Positions 7,801 through 12,793 of a DNA stretch of 12,793 nt are shown here, piece after piece. The translations under genes were made by a program, and so were the position numbers. The notes beneath the pieces were generated by a model. It did not search any database and was not told the origin of the DNA. It saw only the letters and a list, made by a program, of their open reading frames with translations. The DNA lies in contig CAMPET010000474.1 in the NCBI GenBank assembly GCA_946803715.1, forward strand, positions 13,846-26,638, written 5' to 3'. Origin of the DNA: Beroe ovata (Eukaryota > Ctenophora > Nuda > Beroida > Beroidae). Within the stretch, counting starts at the first letter, position 1. Each line of letters opens with the position of its first letter.

Positions 7801-8130
7801 AACACCGTCACTTCCAATAGCTCGGCGATTGCAGGGTCGCACAACCAACACGTACAGGAATCAAACAAGAGAATCCAGCGAAACATCTCCATTCTCATCA
7901 CAACTGATCTTATATCCTGGGTGCCGTTCATTACCGCATGCGTGGTTCATTACTCAGGTGTCATGGAAACGAGCAAGTGGTATTCTATCTTCAGCGTGCT
8001 TATCCTGCCGTGCAACTCCTTCATAAACCCTATCGTGATACTGGACGCGGAGATTAGAGCTGCTGTGGGGAGGATGTTGGCGTTTGTGAGGAGCGTTTGC
8101 AGTGGAAGTGGCCAGGGGCACAGGGAATGA
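4876..8130 (+). CDS. intronless GPCR with LDLa-rich ectodomain (LGR/GRL101-like)
   Basis: 1084 residues in one exon. The start has a good context (A at -3, G at +4) and begins a signal peptide (cleavage near residue 23, FGQ). The ectodomain (24-705) is cysteine-rich with several N-glycosylation sites. Two canonical LDL-receptor class A modules sit next to the membrane (about 637-665 with DCGDGSDE, and 669-698). Decayed ones lie at about 240-268, 368-395 and 424-440. No leucine-rich repeats are seen. Seven membrane helices are at about 711-733, 745-775, 795-820, 838-862, 953-977, 1003-1027 and 1033-1055. Helix 3 has C795 and IRAY where DRY is usual. Helix 6 has TDLISWVPF, typical of LGR/relaxin-type receptors, and helix 7 has FINPIVI for NPxxY. 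The second extracellular loop is about 90 residues, with C938 the likely partner of C795. The tail is short. It is a plasma-membrane receptor with unknown ligand, nested antisense in the intron of the TIMMDC1-like gene. Confidence 0.93.
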   Translation: MVFVVVISTCLLFPLLPSPTFGQGYTTESKLQYSMGQTSYPDTKIERCHYTVLRGFLKLTCLVDGRWHYKCTFSDTFYREVHVGCHHQKFTHACPDDPSFYQSCGHKPCETQVQDISRGVGVCGEVICKYRRARVSFYKDEGDRHLGYNLMNGALSQYRCDGVGLCENSIDGVPVDEHGCARIETHFKCRESWVSFSIPTDLTLTFNRAAVIAEDRVCDMSCDCPSCIDESSCHNLTVGVHCDGKYVSPASLCNKVHSCMDGEDERDCDGPETCHSTALKLWTGSAKRGLNSRMKCSKLTSDYNDRGLNIYNIICDGFEDQMNCTGSLISPLTCDIRGYPTTLSEYTICSEPPLCDDGIDTVCHEIGLQCHVHKHRVCDGIPQCPGALDEGTERCGFLTPRSITCTRKLAGNRGLKISFPTSWIMDGIEDCEDGLDENGTLWTKKCGTGSTNVYTFNSTSTCDTVPLFRCPGQQSVLGVDEADMCTNFQSCDASVCTASRKPYMTNLVSHFNAVRERGRGMFHCVPGMEKIQEFLGPCHLQYHQPEFKTFGVPKPEPILTSKQYAKKLDCEQTFGEMYVTLACNKMCKKSVSCPLTRLTYSSCTNFPDSRVLTITDDYRLTVLLADKDDSYRDNVFGCSNGKCIEFASVCDLKDDCGDGSDENSCSNNFKCTDSGEYIPKSMKCDGKFDCFDLSDECNGDCDNQVQMFKHPSLYFTAWVLGLLSVVLNIAVIYRGCQELYGLKTNIAIINKTFVTFISMGDLLQGIFLLTIAIADDLANKSTCITQFDWTTNDLCSAIGIISTTGGLISLYSMTVLSVIRAYGVGRMSAPKHGIQVREIVILIAILCVILSVASTIAIAPILPNFEDLFVTQLHYRNNRLFVGAPNKEAHIRILKDYFEGLRVRSMSWSQIRRLVREMFANTEVVGKPVGFYGINGFCLFNYFAPPNTSHFWYSGSILGGNLLCVAVITACYSYVNTVTSNSSAIAGSHNQHVQESNKRIQRNISILITTDLISWVPFITACVVHYSGVMETSKWYSIFSVLILPCNSFINPIVILDAEIRAAVGRMLAFVRSVCSGSGQGHRE

Positions 8131-8637
8131 AATGATAAACGGACGATTTTGGACCCTCAGAGCGTGTTTTAGAACAGTTTCATAGTAGAAAATTGCTATT
8201 TTTCGATTTTTGTGAAATTTCTCTGCTTATTTGTTTGTTGATTTTCGGATGTCATCAGAAATGTCAGTAAATGAGAAGAACGAACAGTACAGGTCTCTGT
8301 GACGAATAGGTGTCCATTCCTCACCACTTCTTGACACCACTAACGTAGGGATGCTTGCGATGGAATGCATGACACCAGTTCGTCAGAACAAGTCATTGTG
8401 ACGAATATTGGACGTATTCGTCATATTGCAGAAAAACCCCAGCTCCCGCGAAATTTAACTTTCCCACGCACGCATGTTCCTGCGCCGCACTCACTAGAAA
8501 TTTGTACAACATACAAAATTTGCCGCGCGCTACGCAGAATACTACTAAATTGTTACTTTTGTGACAACTGACAATCAAGTTACAAAATTGCCACTTTGTG
8601 ACCACCCTATTTTGTGACAACCGTCAATACCACTCAC
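8131..8637. repeat. intronic region with dispersed short repeats
   Basis: No exon supported. It should contain the GPCR 3' UTR. TTTTGTGAC, TTGTGACGAATA and GTATTCGTCA words recur at 8295-8430 and 8550-8630. An imperfect palindrome AAATTTGTA..TACAAAATTT lies at about 8500-8523, flanked by CCCGCGAAATTT and TTGCCGCGCGC. The pattern suggests decayed non-autonomous transposons, but no complete element could be delimited. Confidence 0.4.
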
Positions 8638-9075
8638 CTCTCTGGAGGTAAACCGCTCGGGGCAAATTCATGACTCGGGAATAGTAGAGTCCCCCTGCGC
8701 AAGCAGCCACCACATGACCCCATAGGATAGTGCCGCAAAACTTTCCGTAGTGCTTCGCGATGCGCCCATATCGCTGTTTCTGTTCGGAATCAGTGTATCG
8801 GCATAGCTTTTTACCGGTAACGTAGGATGCGATACATCCACCTGTGGGTGAAAGTTGGGTGAAAACTGGACGAGGAATGCAGAAGAAAATTCAGAAAAAA
8901 ATAATAAATGATGAATGGAAAATTTTCAAACATGGAAAATAATCAAACATGGAAAGTTTTCAAACTTTTCAATAGTGATTTGATCTATACCTGTACAAAT
9001 TGAGAGTCGAAAGAGAGTTGACTGTGATAAGCTGACAAACGCTCGACTTTGTTTATATAGCGTTAATTGGGACAT
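8638..9075 (-). CDS. TIMMDC1-like mitochondrial membrane protein, exons 1-2
   Basis: Exon 1 (9075-8991) begins at ATG and ends ACAG|GTATAG. Exon 2 (8841-8638) has the acceptor TTCACCCACAG and the strong donor GAGAG|GTGAGT. Joins are phase-consistent (28 codons plus G, then GT), and exon 2 leaves one base that exon 3 at 2871 completes to Gly. The first 45 residues are rich in Ser, Thr, Arg and Lys with no acidic residue, as expected for a mitochondrial presequence. SEQKQRYGRIAKHYG and a hydrophobic segment with Gly and Trp (GTILWGHVVAACAGGLYY) follow, in the place of the first TIMMDC1 helix. A second possible acceptor (CTTCTCGCAG) lies just upstream of the ATG, and a short upstream ATG overlaps the leader. 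FAM210-type proteins were considered for exon 2, but the downstream exons do not fit. Confidence 0.55.
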
Positions 9076-9157
9076 AACATTATTTATCCTGCGAGAAGTT
9101 ATGATAATTATTTCAAACATAAGACAAATCAAAACTAAAGAAAATGTCACTGATTGG
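9052..9157 (-). promoter_or_regulatory. possible CCAAT/TATA promoter of the TIMMDC1-like gene
   Basis: On the minus strand CCAAT (9157-9153) is followed about 95 bases later by TATATAAA (9059-9052). The TATA sequence falls inside the proposed first coding exon (codons for LYK). Either it is coincidental coding sequence or some transcripts start after this ATG. Exon 2 has no usable in-frame ATG near its start, so the upstream ATG is preferred. Confidence 0.3.
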
Positions 9158-9474
9158 TGTTTCATAAGGAGACAAAAGGATCATAATGCCGATATGAATA
9201 ATGGTTCCAGTTGAAATGCTTAGTGAATGGTATTGAAAACCAATTGAAATGTAACATATTCATTATTCGATTATCGAAGGAATAACATAGATTCTGTAAA
9301 AATAAAAAATGAGTCTAAACTTAAAACCATAAACAATGAAAACGGAAGAAATTCATCGTTTGAGGGTCACAAAAAGAAGTCTATACAATGATTGCCACAA
9401 GTCTTAACCAATCACAAGTCGTCACAATTTCACAATTCCACATGAACAAGATTAACCATTGGTGATATGTCGAC

Positions 9475-9580
9475 GATTGGTGACATGGCAACGCGCTGTG
9501 ATTGGTAATCACAGCGCATTGCCATGTCACCGATCACGTGATCCAGATTAACCAATCATAGCGCGTTGCTGCGTCACGTG
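9475..9580. repeat. 29-bp-arm palindrome with CCAAT and CACGTG motifs, plus a third arm copy
   Basis: The arms at 9475-9503 and 9507-9535 are reverse complements with two mismatches around a three-base loop (GGT). A third, diverged copy in the orientation of the right arm lies at 9552-9580. Each arm contains ATTGG/CCAAT and GGTGACATGGCAACGCGCTG-type sequence. CACGTG occurs at 9535-9540, 9575-9580 and 9595-9600. It lies between the BRCA1 stop codon and the TIMMDC1-like ATG. It could therefore be the promoter of the latter, a hairpin in the 3' UTR of the former, or a MITE. Confidence 0.85.
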
Positions 9581-9593
9581 CCTACTGCTTGAG

Positions 9594-12428
9594 TCACGTG
9601 TCGGGACCAAGGTATCTGTACAGTGTTAGACAGTTTACAACCCACTGAGCTGTTAGTGGTCGCTCTCCGCACCTTGCAGTAACCTGGAAAATTCCAGAAT
9701 TCATGAAAATAGCTCCAAGAGAGGATAATACTGAGTAGATATTCGAAATTTGTTACATCTAGACATCTGTTTCGTTGGCACTGGGCAGATATGAGCAGTT
9801 TTCTCAATTTAAACTTTCAAAGACCAGTCAAAACGGAAGATCATTAAAGTGTGAGAATTCCAACAAGGAATGAGATTCTCTATTCAGTTTGTACATGTTT
9901 CGATATTCATCGTGATTACCTCGTTAATATCGTGAACATCCGAGTCAATGAGAGGGTAAACTCTACTCTGGGTCTTGCATGTGAGTTGTGTTTGTGTACT
10001 GGAGCTGCCTGTACAGTAATGATCAATGGTCAATTGGTCATTGATAAGAGATCATTAAACTGGTCATTGATCAGAGATCATAAAACTGATCATTGGCCGT
10101 GAATGAATAGATTGCTGATAATCTACGGCAAAAACGTGCATCTTTTATCCTACAAACTGTAGGATAAAACGCCGACAACTTGTTCCCAATGTACCTATTG
10201 ATCCATGATCATTGATCAATTATTCTATGACAAAAAGTTTAATCTCCAAAAAAAACCGGATAACCATTCGACAATACCTGGTTCTGGCACAATATTAGCT
10301 CCCATAGCCTCCAACAGCTGACAGAAGACTGGTTTGGGTATCAACTGAATGTCACCGACCACATATACCACCAGGTTAGCAAAGAGAGGCGGTTGCTGAA
10401 ATAGGGAGGGAGGCCGTACAATGATTAATCATGTAATTAAGGGGTGATTAATTATGTAATTAAGGGGTGATTAATCAAGGAGTTTATGACGAGCTTTTGT
10501 CATTATGAGCTCCGTTCGAAAGCGTATAATGCTTGAAAATTTCTCGCTTCATGATAAAACATCGCCAACCGAAGGGAACTTACATTGAGAGTTTTGGCTA
10601 GTCTCGCAGCCCGCGGACTCCCAGTTCGCCCATGATCAACACTTCCCTGCATCTCAAATGGTGCCTGGGTGAAGTAAACTTGTTCCACTCGCTCTCCAAG
10701 TTACAGCAATATACAGGATATAAATAAAAGGGCAAAATGATAAAAGGGGAATAATAATTAAAAATAAAATCAATAAAAGGTGAATCGATTGATTATTATT
10801 GCAGGACATATTCATTATTCATTGCAGGACATATTCAATACAAAAGGTGAAGTATTATAGAAAACTACCTCGTTTGTTAGCTCCTTGCGCTCAACGCACT
10901 CTTTCAGCCAATCATTGGAGACGATCCATTTGCCAGCGGCCAATCCTTGCAGATACTTGATTGTCTGCGGGCACAGCATTTCTTCGTCTGAGGGGAAGAG
11001 GGAAGGGGTTTCAGTGTCAAGGGAGATTGAACCCCTTAGTATGAGATTCAAAAATGCAAAAACGAGAGATTCTTCCGTTTCCTTCGGTGATTTCTTCAAC
11101 TCAAAAAATTTTATTTCAAATGCGCGCAAACAATGATATTATTTGCTGAGATTTCAGACTCACTGTGGGGAAATACTAGATGAGTGACACGATCGGACCA
11201 CTGGGTTAGTAACTTGAACCTCACACCACATCGATCTCTGAGGAAAGATGGTTGCTTTAGCAACTGCATAGCAACCAGGGTTGCTTGGACAACCATATAT
11301 ATATATCGAGAAGCAATTTCATGATACCTGAGGGCTGAGACAGTATTGGAACACTACCTGAGACAGTATTGGAGTACTACCTGAGACAGTATTGGAGTAC
11401 TACCTGAGACAGTATTGGAGTACTACCAGCTACCTGAGACAGTATTGGAGTTTTAGAGCGTATCTTGATCTTCCCTTTCCCATACTCCCAGACAGCAACA
11501 CATGGATTATTTTCTGTGTCGGTTGGACTGCGGGTCTGACAATGGGAGTTTTGCAGACCACTACAGGAGACTGTTCTGCGGCCTGCGGAAAACGAAAATT
11601 GTAAAAACGTCAACATCGAAGAGTGGCATTACACGATAGGTATTAAGAAATGAACCAAGAATTGTCATAAAATGAAAACAATTCTCGCACCGACTACCAT
11701 TTATTCCTTGATTTACCTGTGTGGGAATCAAGTCCTCAGAATGAACGGAATGAGAACCAATATCCGGCATTGGGAGCGGTTTAGGTTCTGTCTTCTCCAC
11801 TTTAGCTCCAGGTTTTATATCACCAGAAACTTTGACAGCAACAGACGCATCGTGCTTGACCTCACCAGCGTCAGCACTTCTTCTCTTTGTTTGATGTTCC
11901 TCAGTTAACTCCACTTCCTCCTTCATTTCTTCCTCGGGTGTACCACCACACAATATGCCATCCGTGGTGCCATCTGCCATTCCATCAGCCATTCCATCTA
12001 CCATGCCATCCGTGGTGCAATCTACCATTCCATCTACCATGCCATCTGCCATTCCATCTGGCTCCTCATTCATTTGTTCAAGTTTCGGTTCCCCTTGAAG
12101 GGAATCCTGTACCACTTCATTGAGAGTCTCAGCTATAACATCCTTTCCAACACTATCGCTATCATCAGGAAGAGTGTCCACTGCGTAAACTTCACTCACT
12201 CCTGGATTCAGAGGAGGGGGAATATCCTCAACATCAACATGAGTCTCGTTAGTTTTGAGGGGAGAATCTCCTTGAAGGGAGCAGTTTTTGGGTTCAGAGT
12301 CATTGAGAGGGATTGTCGCTGCATTGGCTAACATTGGCTTTTCCTCACAAAGCGTTACGTCAGATGCAATGTCGTCAAATAACTCATCTTGTGTGAAATT
12401 ATCTGAATAAGAAACTGATTTAGACGTC
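9594..12428 (-). CDS. BRCA1: BRCA1 orthologue, C-terminal part with tandem BRCT domains (5' end outside window)
   Basis: Exons are 12428-11717, 11582-11434, 11237-11164, 10987-10869, 10691-10584, 10395-10278, 10008-9920 and 9683-9594 (TGA at 9596-9594). All phases agree and give 485 codons. The first long exon is acidic and low in complexity, with DGM(A/V) repeats and TQ sites. BRCT1 runs from IIHVLLSG through QTIKYLQGLAAGKW and SNDWLKECVERK. The linker FEMQGSVDHGR..SPRAAR matches the BRCA1 linker closely. BRCT2 runs from PLFANLVVYVVGD to CGERPLTAQWVVNCLTLYR..PDT. The phosphate-binding Ser, Thr and Lys of BRCT1 are present (LLSG; TIK). The Arg just before that Thr in human BRCA1 is Gln here. 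With BARD1, BRCA1 forms a nuclear ubiquitin ligase for homologous-recombination repair. BRCT pairs bind pSer-x-x-Phe partners. BARD1 fits the linker and C-terminus less well. The RING domain lies off the right edge. Confidence 0.9.
10018..10095. repeat. 26-bp intronic tandem repeat
   Basis: TGGTCATTGATAAGAGATCATTAAAC is followed by a near copy TGGTCATTGATCAGAGATCATAAAAC and a partial third copy. It is preceded by ATGATCAATGGTCAAT. TGATCATTGATCAAT recurs at about 10206-10220. It lies in the BRCA1 intron 10009-10277. Confidence 0.75.
10143..10169. repeat. perfect 12-bp hairpin
   Basis: TTTTATCCTACA, loop AAC, TGTAGGATAAAA. The TGTAGGAT at the stem resembles the inverted termini of the MITE-like copies at 35-166 and 2221-2316, so it may be two abutting element ends or an excision remnant. 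Within a BRCA1 intron. Confidence 0.7.
10422..10480. repeat. 23-bp intronic tandem repeat
   Basis: TGATTAATCATGTAATTAAGGGG, then a copy with one change, then a partial copy. It lies in the BRCA1 intron 10396-10583. AT-rich, with repeated TAAT cores. Confidence 0.8.
10798..10837. repeat. 23-bp direct repeat in BRCA1 intron
   Basis: ATTGCAGGACATATTCA occurs at 10798-10814 and 10821-10837, a 23-base spacing. It lies in the intron 10692-10868. Confidence 0.75.
11250..11294. repeat. overlapping X-box-like inverted repeats
   Basis: GTTGCT-TT-AGCAAC (11251-11264) and AGCAACC-AG-GGTTGCT (11270-11285) are both palindromes, and the GGTTGC/GCAACC words recur at both ends. They resemble RFX-type sites or a decayed fold-back element. 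A short (AT)n run follows at 11295-11306. This lies in a BRCA1 intron. Confidence 0.5.
11325..11453 (-). repeat. 23-bp tandem array copying a BRCA1 exon end and its 5' splice site
   Basis: The true exon end ..CCAATACTGTCTCAG|GTAGCT is at 11434. Downstream in the intron the unit CCAATACTGTCTCAG|GTAGTA recurs with GT at 11403-11402, 11380-11379 and 11357-11356. A diverged last copy ends CCCTCAG|GTATC at 11327-11326. Spacings are 30, 23, 23 and 30 bases. All downstream donors lie beyond an in-frame TAG that follows the true donor directly. Confidence 0.9.
11954..12062 (-). repeat. BRCA1: 12-bp coding repeat (DGMA/DGMV) in BRCA1
   Basis: About nine tandem four-residue units DG(M/T/I)(A/V/T), with one DCTT variant, lie in the acidic region between the upstream part and the BRCT domains. 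The 12-base period keeps frame. It is likely disordered linker and copy number may vary between individuals. Confidence 0.85.
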
Positions 12429-12760
12429 CTGCAAATTATGATACTGTACAATGGGGCAGTAACTAACCAGTTCTTTCAGATGAAGGGTTACACTACATTT
12501 TTGTATTTTTGCAATTTTTTTTTCGTGATATTGCAATCTCTGAGATTTGAGCGTGAAACTTTCACAGCGAGTATCAACTCTACATGATCGTGAAGACACA
12601 ACTGTTACAACCTAGACACCTGCAACACAGTTACACAACTATACCTACCGTCCGCCGACCTAGCGTCCGTCCCCCATCACTTCTGAGTTCTGGGTACGAC
12701 ACAGGTACTGCAACACAATAATTGTGGAAAGTAATTGTGAAAACCAGTCTGAGTTCTAAC
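12429..12760. other. BRCA1 intron
   Basis: Non-coding between the partial exon at the right edge and the exon starting at 12428. A cassette-like stretch at 12707-12660 has a good acceptor (TGTGTTGCAG) and a weak donor (GTCGGC). It does not fit the phase needed by the exon at 12428, so it is not called. Confidence 0.4.
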
Positions 12761-12793
12761 CTGCTTCCTCCACCTGCTGTAACCGCAGGAGCT
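12761..12793 (-). CDS. BRCA1: probable BRCA1 upstream exon, cut by window edge
   Basis: 33 bases ending GAAGCAG|GTTAGA. Only the frame reading APAVTAGGGS leaves two bases, which join G12428 to make Arg and keep the long exon open. A competing frame reads LLRLQQVEEA, which looks like coiled coil but would need a further exon to correct the phase. Too short to decide. Confidence 0.35.

Noticed and set aside
8393-8620. Minus-strand open frame of 75 codons
   Set aside because: It lies in repetitive TTTTGTGAC and AAATTTGTA sequence immediately downstream of a strong donor; no similarity or signal supports it.
8638-8841. Exon 2 as part of a FAM210 (DUF1279) protein
   Set aside because: One helix looks similar, but the phase-linked downstream exons do not follow the FAM210 pattern; the Tim17-like pattern fits better.
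9597-9672. Acceptor CTGCAAG at 9674-9673 for the last BRCA1 exon
   Set aside because: It gives the wrong phase after the exon 10008-9920; TTTTCCAG at 9685-9684 has a proper pyrimidine tract and the correct phase.
11325-11453. CRISPR-like array
   Set aside because: Units are directly tandem with no unique spacers, and the genome is eukaryotic.
9594-11582. BARD1 instead of BRCA1 for the tandem BRCT gene
   Set aside because: The linker FEMQGSVDHGR..PRAAR and the end CGERPLTAQWVVNCLTLYR match BRCA1 features that BARD1 lacks.
11887-12123. Plus-strand open frame rich in FHLPCHP
   Set aside because: It is the antisense shadow of the DGMA/DGMV coding repeat of BRCA1.
12660-12707. 48-base cassette exon in the BRCA1 intron
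   Set aside because: The only incoming phase that suits the exon at 12428 meets a stop inside it, and its donor is weak.

Overview
The window looks like nuclear DNA of an animal. Genes are split by short introns (about 80-500 bp) with GT..AG borders and phase-consistent joins. One gene is a BRCA1 orthologue, one is an LDLa/LGR-type GPCR and one is a two-domain ShKT secreted protein. An early-branching marine invertebrate such as a sponge or cnidarian fits the mix, but this is inference; the sequence does not name the species. Exon borders below were derived by hand from splice signals, reading phase and protein similarity.

Layout. (1) 1-545: no gene recognised; a MITE-like repeat at 35-166 and degenerate CCCTAA-like sequence at 200-300. 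(2) 546-1233, plus strand: the last two exons of an unrecognised gene that enters from the left; its intron holds a long inverted repeat. (3) 1539-9075, minus strand: a seven-exon gene for a multi-pass membrane protein, probably mitochondrial, best compared with TIMMDC1 (complex I assembly factor of the Tim17 fold). Its second intron (2872-8637) is about 5.8 kb. (4) Inside that intron are two complete genes: a ShKT-domain secreted protein (3369-3914, minus) and a large intronless GPCR (4876-8130, plus, antisense to the host). These two are arranged head to head about 960 bp apart. (5) 9076-9593: spacer between the host gene and BRCA1, with a 29-bp-arm palindrome, three CACGTG boxes and several CCAAT boxes. 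(6) 9594-12428 and on to the right edge, minus strand: the C-terminal 485 codons of BRCA1, containing a low-complexity acidic region and both BRCT repeats. The RING end lies outside the window.

The two housekeeping-type genes (BRCA1 and the TIMMDC1-like gene) run head to tail, while the nested genes are lineage-specific secreted and receptor types. A recurring theme is short tandem repeats in non-coding DNA: 20-23 bp units in the GPCR leader and in BRCA1 introns, a 21-bp unit in the TIMMDC1-like gene, and a 60-bp unit inside the ShKT coding region. In two cases the repeated unit carries a splice-site-like sequence. The clearest is BRCA1, where the 3' end of an exon and its 5' splice site are tandemly copied into the intron. 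No tRNA, rRNA, CRISPR array or bacterial-type signal was seen.
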